64,000 bases of DNA from Timema cristinae (lineage: Eukaryota > Arthropoda > Insecta > Phasmatodea > Timematidae). Below the pieces are notes generated by a model, which made no database searches, had not been told where the DNA came from, and saw only the letters and a program-made list of their open reading frames with translations. The stretch is from contig JBCFYV010001001.1 in assembly GCA_039000515.1 (NCBI GenBank), forward strand, positions 6,189,993 through 6,253,992, given 5' to 3'. Each line of letters begins with the position of its first letter. Within the stretch, counting starts at the first letter, position 1. Both the position numbers and the translations under genes were made by a program. This document shows, one piece after another, positions 14,176 to 27,400 of the stretch.

Positions 14176-17100
14176 GTAGTAGCACCGCGTCTTACTACCC
14201 GTTCGGGTTATACACACTTACGCTAATGTGTAATGATAGGGTGATTGTGAGATGAAATGAAGGACCTACAGTTTAAAGTGGAATCCGAACCACGGTGGTG
14301 GCCTGGCATTCCACACATTCACAAGATGTCTTGACAGAGGTGTAGGAAGGGTTTGGAAATAATATTATTAGCATTTGAAATTGATACAGCCAGACACAAA
14401 GAGTGACAGTGAAGTAATTGGAGTGTTTTAATATTGAAGATTTTTTTTTCAAAAGTCACTTAGGAAGACATATTTATCCAATTTTTAACATTATTTGTCA
14501 TCTACAGTAGAAGCCCAATATAGCGTGGTTGTCAGGGGGCATGTTGTAACTTGACTGTGGTACGGTAATCAGATGATGACATGTAGAGTAACAAATGACG
14601 GGTGGGAAAAAGAGACACCATAATGCACTAATATATGTAAATTTTCGTCATCAAACATGGAAATAAAAATAAAAACTTACCAGTTATACACTTTACTTGT
14701 AATAACAATGATAGCAATAGTAATAATAATATTTAGCACTGTATCTTATTACTTGTTCAGGTTTTACACTTGAGTAATCATGTTAATGGATTAGGAATCA
14801 GGAAGGTTGAATTTAGAGGAAGTGAGTCCACATTTTTGTGGAGGTAGTGTGAAAAACAATTTAGGGAAAACCACCCCAGTTCACCCGACCAAGATTCAAA
14901 CCTCGATCTCCCCGTTCTCAGCAGTCTAGCTCAACACGAAACAAGCGTGTTAGCTAACTACGCCACTGAAGTGGGTTCTTTACGCATATGAAACATAAAA
15001 TACACTAGTTGCATTGTCTTTGAACACTCTTCCTAATGTAGGCCTAGCTATTAAGATTATGTTCTTCTTTCATCCACCCCATCAACTGTTTCTTTTGGAA
15101 TCCCACTCTCGGGTGATAAACTTGCCTTTGACTCCCCGTGCTTCACACAATCAATTATTTTGAGTTTATCATGCCAAGATAAATTCTTTCCTGCACATCA
15201 CGGCACGTGTAATGAATTCAAGACTCGGCACTATGTGAATGCACGATACATAAACTTTAAGCTTGTGGACAATTGGCAGCTGGATTTCAAGGATAGCCTT
15301 GCTTTATTGTTTCCTGGTGGTCGGAGATGAAGTCAAGTGATATGTGGTAGTGCAGAATCACTCTATTTAATGAATCTATGCAAGTAAGAATTTCACTAAT
15401 ACAGTAATGATTTTTTTGTGGTGGTAATGGAGGTGGGGAAGGGGGGTGAATGGGGGGGGGGATAAGTGTGAAGGAGGTGTGACATACTCTTCCCTGCATT
15501 ATATCTGCATCTGCAGTATTTTGGACCGTGTTATATCAGGGCTTTTTCTGTATTTAAATAAAATGCTCCAATATAAAATTGTCAGTAGTGTTATTACTTC
15601 TGATACATAATATGCCTATTGCCTACATTAGTGAGGAGTCTAACTTACTATTTTATGTTATAATTTTCCCCAAACATTAACTAAATATATTGACCAAATG
15701 AGAGCAAGCCATAGCTCACACTAATTGTGAAAAATAGAATGTTCACCATCACCTGTGGAAATTGTTCAAAAATAGAAAAATAAGATGACTCCTTAAAAAA
15801 AGTGAATGATTACTATTGTTAATACTTGATAAGCTGCCAGGTATGCTAAGCTTGTAAAAGGGTGTTTCAATGTGTATAAATGTTACCAGGTTCATACAAC
15901 AACTGAGCATACATTCAGTGTGTAAAGCTGTTGTAAAACATTTATGAAACAAATTACATTTTATTATATAAAACCTCTTCTCCCATTTTAAGGTAAATTT
16001 TGCTATATCTATGGAAGAAAGTATATGAAATAAGGATAGAAACCAATACAATATGGCTTTTACAATGAATTGAGGAACACACAGCTTTACAATGCTACCA
16101 ACAGACAAAGAGGTAATGGGGTTTCCTTGAAACAATCAATAGTTACCGCCTGGGATATGGAGTCGTAAGCTTTGGGTGGAGTCAGTCAGAGTTGGTAAAC
16201 TATACCGACTCTGGCTTCAAAATAAAAATGTATATTATTTTACAATATGATATATATATATAAATAAAAAAGTATCAAATTAAAATAATAAAAAGTATCA
16301 AATTAAAATTATTTATATATATAATTTTAATTTGATACTTTTTTTTATTATTTAGGACCCATATTTGTAATTTTGATTGAGAAATTTATTCAAATATAAA
16401 TTCACAGAGATAAAGAAACTTCCCATAGAGTTGTCTGTATTGGAGCATTTTACTGCAAGAATTAGTTATTATTACCAATTTATGAATCAGCTTTAGTTGG
16501 ACATTATAAAAATAGAGCATTCAGAGGTGAAGGCTTAGTGTTCCAACTCCACAGCCCTCGTACCGTTCAATCTCTTCATCTAGGTTTAATTTTATCAGAA
16601 CTCATCAGGGAGGAGTGTGAAAACACACGAAGCAACTTCCTAAAAGAATGAGCCGTTATTTTTGTATTTTCCTACACACAGTTCGTATTAATGTTTACAA
16701 TTATTACTAGATAAACTATGAAAGGTAACGAACCCTCATATGTGTCTGGTGTAGTGTTGAGCCTCCCAAGCATCCTGGTTTGACACTTATAAATTACAGG
16801 TGATATTATTTTACAAGCCCAGTCTACTATGGCAACATTTATTAAGGATGTCAAACTTGATTCCTTGATCATCTTGATTCTTACTGGTATCTAAAGTATG
16901 AAAATTGATCTTAATATCATGATTTTTCAATACATCAATTCTTAGCTCTAAATACAAATAAATGAAAATTCTGGTATTTGAACAAAACAGCAATATTAAG
17001 AGTTGCTCCAATTTTCCATTGTGAGCATTATTAGTTATTTTACCATTTCTCTTTACTACCAGCAAATTGTAAATGAAACCAACATTATCTTTGTGTTCTA

Positions 17101-20100
17101 GTGACCCTGCGCAAATAAAAAAAACCTTATGGTACGGTATATTAAAATTATAAGAGTCTGAATCAAGAAAAACAGGGAAAAGTGACGTCTCTATTAATTA
17201 TTTCCGCAATGTGTTATACCATACCCAATGCCAAGTTCCGTTCCAATAACATACTCCCACATGTGCCCCATGATTGGCGCATCAGCCCTGGTAACCAAGG
17301 AAGAAAACAGGAACAAAGATTAAGAAAAAGAGAAAGCCAACACACACTATGTACAGCAATGCATTCCATAACAATGAAAAGTAAGCCTGAAAAACAAATT
17401 ATAGAAGAAATAAAAAAAGAAGACAGCATTCCTAATGATGCATTACTCCAGTTGAAAATAAATACTGTCTAATCATCCAATGATAGCACAAACCCTGAAA
17501 CTAAAAGTTACTCAAAGAAATAAGAAGTTCCACAAAACAGCATCCACTACACATTCCTTAGATACGGTGATGATAATGATGATGATGATGATAACAATAA
17601 TGATAATAATACAAAGTACGCATCTTTACAAGTGCCATAATAAGAAACTATAGATTCTATTTTTTCATGGAATTAATTTTATGTATGATTTACTTTGTTT
17701 TTTAAATATTGACAACAAAACAATGTTATCTAGCTGTTGTAATCACTTTAAGTCCAATGAATACATGTGAAGGATTATACTATAGCAATGCTTTCTTTAC
17801 AAAAGAGATACCAATGAGATGATCTATCTATAATTAACATTATGAAACATTACATTGAATCTTAAAAGGAAAAAATATTCAAGTTGTATTGATAGCAATC
17901 ATCATTATTGGTATCCAACTCGAAATGCCCAGGTGTGGTTTACAAGCCTCTTCCACCTCATTCGATTTCTGTACAATTCTTTGTCTCGGAACTGGTTTAC
18001 TTCACACCTCTGCTCTTCATATCTTGTTTCATGTGGTCAACCCATCTCTTGCATTTTGGTCCTCTGATTTGTGCCTTTTTGTGTCTTTTCCCTGTTATTT
18101 AGTATCTTGCCACGCCTTGTTTTCTGTTTCGTGGTTCTTAGGAACTTGTTTCTACACTCTGTAATCCACTTCTCTTTTTGGTGGAAATGGTGCATGTTTC
18201 TAGAGTATTGACTGTGATGAAGACAAAGTAATTTTTTTTATTACCCTGTCTTACTACCTGTTCAGGTTATACAAGCACTTTAGAGGTAATATTATCTGCA
18301 TTTGCATGAAAGGAGAGTGAAAAACCATTTAGGAGGAAAAAACACCTTCAGTAGACCCAACAGGGATTCAAACTCCGATATTCCTGTCTTCAGCAGGCCT
18401 GTCTAACACTACAGTGACGCCTTAGACTATTTGGTCACCGAAGTGAGTTAAAGTAGCCAACGTAGGAGATGGTGTTGGTTTTACTTGGTACCTGGTTATC
18501 ACACAGATTATTACACAGTTAGTGGTGAAAGCCTGCTCCTCTTTGTAATATGTTTTTTATTTCTGCATCAGGGTTGTTTGTTATCAACAGTGGTTAATCT
18601 CCCAAGGTAAGAATATTGTTGTTTGATATTACTGACAGTTTTTTTCCTTCATCTTTTTATTAATTATCATATTTTCTAATTTTTATCTACGGACAACTAA
18701 TACAACAAAACAATCATGCAATAGTTGGGGTTTGTAAGATATCAGAGGAAGTGAGGATGGAAAAGGAAATAATCCAAAGACTAGTGGTGGAGTTAAAATT
18801 TTGTAGGGATAAGACTGCAAGGGATCCTGGAAAAAGAATGGACAGAACAGGTAACAGCAAGTGTGCAATTGAGAGGAGAAGAATGTATGAGAATAAGGGA
18901 GGAAGAATGGTATAAAGAGAGAAGGAGATGGAGCCAAAGGCTGGAAACAGTTCATGATGATGATGATGATGATGACGAAAACAACAAATTAGTAATTAAA
19001 ACATTGCCAAGTCAATCAACCTAATCACATGAAGCAATAACTTAAAGGCAATAACAACAGGATTTTCTCTTTTAAAACTTTCTAAGTTTATAGCAAGATG
19101 ATTAACCTCTACACCAAAACATATTTAGAAAATGTGCACTTAAAAAGGCGTCCATTTATAAAAACTAGGATACTAGGAGAGTATAGAAGCGAAGATTAGA
19201 AAGGAAGGATAGAGGTATAGGATATGTTTTTTACCCAACACTAGACGCTGCTTCATTTAGTATAACAAACTCCCAGAGATGTGACATGACCGCTGCGTCA
19301 GCCCTGTAACAACCCACATATACAAATTAAAACCAGTCACACCAAACTGCAGCTGTAAATGCATGAAAAACACACTATGATTAACGTTTTTACACACAAC
19401 ACAAATAAATGCAATGAGAGTTAAGATGTGGTCTAGTGGTCAGAGTTCCTGGCTATAGATCCAGAGAACCCAGGCTCAATTCTCGGTGCTTCCAGAATTT
19501 TTCTGTGAAGCAGTGGGTCTGGAAAAGGGTTAAACTAAGGACTCATGAAGACAAAATGAGAATCTACTTGAATAGAAAAGTAGCGGCTCCGGTTTAGAAA
19601 ACTGATATTAATGACCAGAAGGTTCGCTGTGCTGATCACATGACATACTAGCCATAAATGTTAGCACTATCATCGCTTACGATGGCGGCCGATCGGTTAG
19701 TATAACCCAATCAAGGGCTCACAACATGGATTTTTTTTTATATAGTAGCTTACACTGAACAGCTAATAATAAATTCTCAAGAAGTGAGTACTCGCAAACC
19801 TCTACTTTTAAATTCAATAAAATCCTATTAATGTTATTAGTAGTTTACTGTTAAATAGTTATTTGTAATGCAGCACTAGGGCATATCATGGTTTAAATTA
19901 GGAGGGATAGCCAGCACACTTACCTTGGTACTACTGGAGTAGAATTTTTTTAGATAGAACAATAAAAAGCACATATACATTTTAAGGGCAAGCTTTCACT
20001 GTCACAAACAGCTTTGTTAGGTATACTCTCTCTCAACCTGATAAAACTGTCTGTGACAGTGTATGATTGTCCTTAAAAATGTGTTGCTAAGTTTTTGCTG

Positions 20101-23100
20101 TTCTAAAGGAACCATTTATACTCCAGTATAATTATTTTAAGTCATTATATATATTTGTTACATCTATTACTGTTAATAACCTGTGGTCTGGGTCAGTTTT
20201 TTATTCAAGCCATATATTTCTATAGGCTTGAATCGAATATATTTATTTAGTTGTTCTATGCTTTGAATAAATATTTTATTGTGTTTATTTATATGACTTA
20301 AAGCACTAAAATCACTTAGAATATATTTTTATTGTGTGACAAATGTTTGAGAGCCCGTGCAAACTTTCGGTATTTCAAATCCAAATCTTAACAAAAGCCG
20401 AATTTGATTAAAAATCTCAATCTAAATAAATCCTTTATTTGAATTCAATGGACTTAGCTAAAATTTGAACCTTTATTGATACTTGATTAACAAATCAATA
20501 CAATAAGACCAGAAACAAGTTGCATAGTAGTGCTGAAGCAATAATTAACTTGAGTTCCAGGACTTAAAGAAATCATATGGGAGTCAGTTTTTTTGTGACG
20601 GTGGATATCTTCATTATCTTGTATTTTAAAAAAGTTACCAGGTCCACCTTTAGTAGATATTAATCAACGTTTACACTGTGTCTAAAATAAGGGTGTGATC
20701 CTTATTTGATGTTTCACCTATTGAGGTTGACATACCCCTAGTGCTATCGATTAATTTTTTTATATAAGCCTAAAATGTGTATAAGATGACTATCAACATT
20801 TTTTGAAGTATTTTATTATTGAAATGGGAAAATTAGCATTTTGTAATATTCAACAAAGGTTTGATTTGAAACATTATCATCACAAGCTTAAATTAAATTA
20901 TTTGACTTGGATCTGAAACTATTAGTATTTTAAAGATAAAAAATATTCAATCCAGTTTTTTAAGTATGAGATTCAACTAGGATTTGATTTAATAAAATAT
21001 GTTTAGAATGAGATTAGATTCAGATTAGACTAAAAAAAATATTTAAGGCATGAAATTTTATGTTTTTAAAAACATGAGATTCAATTCATATTCGATTCAA
21101 GACAATTAGCCAAGATTTGGTTTTGATTATAAATTGAAAATTAAGGATTCACACAGGTTTAATTAATTGTTTGTAATATTATATCTTAATTTGATTCATA
21201 AAGTCGCTTACATAACATTCAAATCTATTACTTCAAATTATTTCATATAAACATTAATTTGTAATGTAGAGGGTGTTTATAAAATAACTCTAAAACTATA
21301 AATTGCAATAAATGAACATAAATTGAATCACTATTTTTTTTCGAAGCCAAATCAAAGTTTTGAAGTTTCGTTGCACCGCACCTACATTAATTTAATCCAT
21401 GATTCCAATGAACCTCTCAGTAAATAATTATTAATTTGGGAACTTACCAAGAATGCTCCGCATTGAAACCAATCTGAAAATAGTAAGTTTAAAAAATCAT
21501 TGATTGAACAATCTGGTTTGAACAAAAAAATTAAAAAATCACCAAATTCTAGAACTTGTATAAATTCATCAATTATTAAAGAGAATGAAAAAATTACTTA
21601 TTTTAATGCATTATTGATGCTGTGCTAAAAATATGAAAACTAGTAAAAAAAATAAAGAAAGAAATGGATAAAGTATGGAGATGGGAAACTCAAAAATATC
21701 TTGATTAAAAGAGAAAAATAAATCTCAATCTCATCATGAAAACTAAAAATGAATCTTGAAAATTATAGAAATATGAAACAAATAAAAATTCAAATAACTA
21801 TAACACTAAACCAAGTTTGACTGTATTTCACGTCCACAAACCAAAATACCGCCTTTGATACAAATTTAATTCTTTAAAAAAAACTTGGTGAACTAACATT
21901 TTCAAAGGAATTAAAATATCATTAGGTAAAAAGTAATGAAATTGGAAAAAAAAACATGAATGTGTCACAAAAGAATTAGCTTTATACTTACCCTTCCATT
22001 TGATCCAATACAGAGAGTGAATGACTTGTCGAACCAGCGATCATAGCCTTTACCATGCAGCAAAATATGTCCGTATCGATCTAGTTTGGAAGGGTCTGCC
22101 TGAAATAATATTTTTAAAATATATATAATAAGACAGTGTAGAAACACTGTATAATAATGTAAAGTAAGTGATAGTGAAGAAAGCCAACCTGAAAGGATAG
22201 TTAGGTTAGGCCTAGATAGGAACAAACATACTTCTCTCTTAATTTCTTCTTAAACTTATAACATTTCTCACTTCACACTTCCACAGCTACACCATGATTA
22301 CATTTTCAGAAATATTCCTTTATCATACAGAGAGAAACACATAAACACAAAGGAAGATATTTTTTATAAGAGAAACACACACACACACACACAAGATAAA
22401 ACATGTTTAAAAAAGTAAAAAATAAGTTCTTGTATGCAGCTGGCCAAAAGTGTGTGAGCATTGGAAACATTTGTCTAATTTTAAATGCCAATGAGTGTGC
22501 ACACGCCAAATTATGTGACTTATGGGATATTTAGCCTGAGGAATGTGCACATCTGTTTATGTTAGGGCTTTGTGAGTGCTTGAATTTAAAGCTTTGAACT
22601 GAGTTCATCATTAAAGCTCAGGTTCGAGGTTGAAAGTTCTGTAGATTCATCATTTTTGAGCTTCCTCTCGACTATACATACACATCAATTTTTAAAACGG
22701 AATGATAAGTGTAGGCTATTTCATTTAAATAACACAGTTTCAATTAAAAATCATTTGGTAGCTTAACAAATTGTTCTGTATAAGGAAAACCTCTTTTCGC
22801 CCTTATGAGGTAATTGTATTATATTTAGAAGAAGGTGCAGGAAAGGTGGATGGAAACATATAAAAGGGATGAACACAATATGGCTTTTAGAATGAAAAGA
22901 AGAACACAGTTCACACTTTACATTACTGCCATTGGACCAAGAAGTAATGGTTGCCTCTTGAATAAAATCGATCGTCACCGCCCAATCCCCCAACCTAGGT
23001 TTTATTCTATCGGAACTCATCAGGAGGGAGTGTGAAAGGTGCAAAGCAACTTCCTAAAAGAGGAAACCGAAAACACAAAAAGAGAAAAATGAAATAGTAG

Positions 23101-24377
23101 AGAATTTTATATAGAACACATAGATTGAAACATATAAAAGGAAAAACATAAAGGACATTGGATTTGAATATGTCTTTCCTTTCAGCAGTATTAAGCAGTA
23201 TTAAGCAGTATTAAGCAGTATTAAGCAATATTAAGCAGTATTAAGCAGTATTAAGTATTATTAAGCAGTATTAAAGCTCTAAAACAAGTCTCACTTGAAA
23301 AATTGAGGATTCAAGGACCCATCGTTAATGTATATGTATATGCTATATTGGCTTAATTAAACTTTATGGGGGCCCATATCTCTATTTAATATATGTTGGT
23401 GACCTGGTGGTCTAGGGGTAAGGTGTCAGACTTCTGTGCTGGCGTCCGGGGTTCAATCCTCAGTCCCGGCACAGATTTATCTGATTACCAAACCCTTCTT
23501 CACCTCTGACAAGACATCTTGTGAATGTGAGGAATGCCAGGTCTCCACCGTGGTTCGGATTCCACGTTAAACTGTAGGTCCTCCATTTCATCTCACATTC
23601 ACCCTACCATTGCACATTAGCGTAAGTGCGTATAACCCGAACGGGTAGTAAGACGGGGTGCTAATAATAATAATATATGTTTATATATATATATTTATTT
23701 GTTTTAAACTCATATGTTTGTCTGTGATGAGAAAAAATTTTTGCTTGACTAGTAAAATAAAATTTATGTATATCGTTAATAATTCACTATAGTTATACTG
23801 GATCCTTCATAAGCTATCCTGTCAATATGACTACATAACGACTCTTGCAAGATTATTATTGATATAAGGGTTCGAAGAGATGGTAAATAAGCTATGGATT
23901 TGAGTACATAGCGACTCTAACAAGGCCAAGGTTGATATTACTCTTCGAGTGAAGCGTAGATAAGCTATTGATATGACTAAATAGCGATTCTTTCGCAAGA
24001 TGATATCAATGTCTTATTACAGCTCGAGGCAGTTATGAAAGAGATAATTAGGGTTGGAAATATTGAAACCGTTCGGACTTTAAAAAAAAAAATCACGGGT
24101 AACATTTGGTGTGTCTTGTCACATTCTTATCTTGTTTATTCACATGTGAGGGATAAAGAAGTAGTGCAAAAGAATCTGTTTAGTTCTTTTTAAAAAAATA
24201 AAACATATTTTGGTTTGATATGCAGTGTTACATATAAATAATAGTGAATGAGTGCCAAGTTTAAATTTCATAGCTTTAATTCCGTGGCTATAGCTCGTTC
24301 ATGCTGACAGGTGAAGTTTTTGACTGGCCTGTGAGCCACCCTAAAAAATTTTATTCTGTGTGTGTGTGTGTGTGTGG

Positions 24378-24409
<32 letters not shown>

Positions 24410-27400
24410 TCTTTAAAATCATAATTATAATAATCATCATAAGCCATTTCCAGCTTGTGGCTGGGTCAGTCCAGTAAAATGCCTCCATCTTCCTTCTTTA
24501 ATTGCTTCTCTTCTTCTATTTTCACTTGCACACTTTCTGTTATCTGCTCCTCCCATCTTTCTTTGCCTCCATTGTGGTCCTTTCCTACATCCTTTATCTG
24601 CATAATTTTCGTTGGAATCCTCTCTTTTTCCATCCTCATTACATGAGACCATACCATCTCTGTTTTGCTTTCTCTATATTTATTCTTTATTGTAATTTTG
24701 ATTTTGTGAACAGTCTACTTCTTACCTCACAGGCTGCCACTGCATAGTTATATAAAATGTTAAAGCTACAAACCTCATCAAACTCGTACGGGACATCATC
24801 TAACGCAACCACAAATGCTGCTTTCTCAATCAGGTCTAGTGATTGCCGGTTGATACCCTTAAAAAAGAACTCCTTGCGGGTTTTGGCCCAATGAGCTCGT
24901 TCGCCAGCTGTTAGTGCTGCCAACCTCTCCTCACCTTCTGCAGATTTGGATTCATCATCGAGGATCTGCTGAATTTGACTAAAATCATATTTCAAATACA
25001 CACATTTTATCAAATGACCCTACAAAGATAACACTAAATTATAAAACATAGTAGTGTCAAATTTGATCAACCCTTAAACACTCAGCGCACCGATCTATCG
25101 GCGCACCAAGTAGTGGCTAAAACACTCACACGGCTGATCCATTGGCGCGAACCAAATCTAGTCTTTTAGTAATATATATTATTACTAGATGTCACCACAA
25201 GGACTATTTCATAAATATGAAGATCTAGTTAGTATTTTTATCAATAGAAAGCTCTGTAATATTTATGAAAATATTTTTTTTTAACAAATGAAGTTTATTA
25301 TTCTCACATGTTTACATCGTGGCGCGATTACATTTCTGGCTTCTGTGTTTTTCTCTATTTAATAGGTATTATGTGTTTTGCAGTTGATATTTATTTTCAT
25401 TTTAAAGTTTATTTATTAAATTATGCTTATTTTCTTCATAGTTATTTTTATTGGAAGCTATCTAGCCCTAAGTGTTAGGACATTAGTTTGATTTGAATTT
25501 TATCTCGGCAATGGCTGGTCTAAGTTCTAGGTTAAATGACTCAGATATATTAGATTATTTAGACACTATTGACAGCGAGAGTGACTTTGTGTCTGAAAGT
25601 GGCTTTGATACCACTAGTGATGACAGTAACCCAGGTCTTACGACTTCTTGGAGAGAGTTTCCCCAAACACAGGCGCTGACTTCAAAATTGTAAGTACTGT
25701 CCCGTATACATGATTTTACAAAAAATCATATTGTTTAGAATCAGACAAACCTACAAACACCAAACTTATATCAAATTTTATATAAATAAATGCTCTTTCT
25801 TGCAGCATGACTGATGAAGAAGGAAGACATGAAAAAAAGATTTTTTATAACTTTGAATAATAAATTTTAGTTCAAGTTTTCAAATTTTCAAATTTCAATG
25901 TTTTTTTCAAAATATCTGAAGTCAAATGATTTATGATTTTTTTTCTTCTAAATCTTCAATGTTTATTGTATAAGTGATTTTTTCCATTTGTATACATTGA
26001 AAACTTTTTCAATGGGAAAATTAAAAATGTTTAGAAGTAAATATGTGAAAATTAGCTTGAGGTTTTTGGATAAGCCAAGTGAAAATGTGTTGAGTGCAAA
26101 AGGGTTAAATAAAAACCAAAAGTTATTATATATGGTGGCTTGGTAGATTTAAATTTTAAAACTAGGAGTCTGCGAGCTTGGGTTTTTTCATTCGAGTGGA
26201 GCTCGAGTCGAGTATTTCTAAAAGTTCCCGAGTTCGAGTCGAGTTTGAATATAATCTGAATTTTAAAATGTTAAGAGTATTTATTTGTTTATTTTAAATG
26301 TAAATAGGGATCACATCTTTAAAATTTCAGATTTAAAAATTAGACTAAAACACATGTCCTTAAAATTTACGAAAAAAGTTAAAAAATGGAAATATCGATT
26401 TTTAAATTAGAAATAACACTTTTAAAAAAGAATTTACAAATAAGAACACTAAAAAATACATAGGACCTAAGAAAAAAAAATTAAGATGATTTCAACACTC
26501 ATGTCTAAGGACATTAAAATTACACTAACAATTATAAAAAAAAAAGTAATAAAATTAACAATTGCATGATGGCTTGGAAATGTACAATAAGATACTGTAG
26601 AAACACTGCACAGTAATGTAAGGTGATAGTAAAGGAAGTCAACCTTAAATAATAGGTTAGGGCTAGATATAAAAAAAACACTTTTATCTTCATTTCTTCA
26701 AACAGTTTTACACTTCTTCAAAACTTACACTGTAGCATTGATTTGAATTTTCAGAAATATTACTTTTTCATTAATGTCTCATCATATGAAAAATAAATAT
26801 TTCCGAAAATTCAAAACAATGTGCAACTGTGGAAGTTTGAAAAAGTGGGAAGTGTAAAAGTGTAAGAAGAAATAGAGAAGTGTGTTTGTTTATATCTAGG
26901 CCTAACCTAACCATCCTTTCAGGTTGGCTTTCTTCACTATCACTTTATATTAATGTAGTGTGTCTCTACACTGTCTTGATAAAAAAAAAGTTAATAAAAC
27001 TGGCGTTTAATAAGCTAATATTGCCCCAAAATATGCTTTAAGTAACTTAATTTACCGTATAAGAAAACGTAAGAATCATCAACAGTTAGAAATTTGAAGT
27101 GTTTCATATTTCGTTTATTATTCCTTAGTTTAATTGTGCATCATCACATCTTCTGTTCCATTTCCATTCCTCTATGCGCAGTTCAATATGTCCATTGCAT
27201 GGGCTCTCATTAGACATTATTTTATCGAGAAATTTACTTCAATTCAATTTTTAACGCTTATAAAAGTTGATAATCATACTTTAAAGTTAAAAATTATTAC
27301 TTTCTAGAAAACAACATGAAATAGTAATGCTTTTTTCCATAATTTAATAAATGTGGTTAGTTTGGTCAGATACATTTTGGAATAAATATGATCAAATATT

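Noticed and set aside
19426..19500. True tRNA gene
   Set aside because: The B box is altered (GGCTCAATTC), no acceptor pairing, and a SINE body follows.
22835..23044. Open frames of 66 and 93 codons on both strands
   Set aside because: They lie wholly in dispersed repeat C, whose other copies do not keep the frames.
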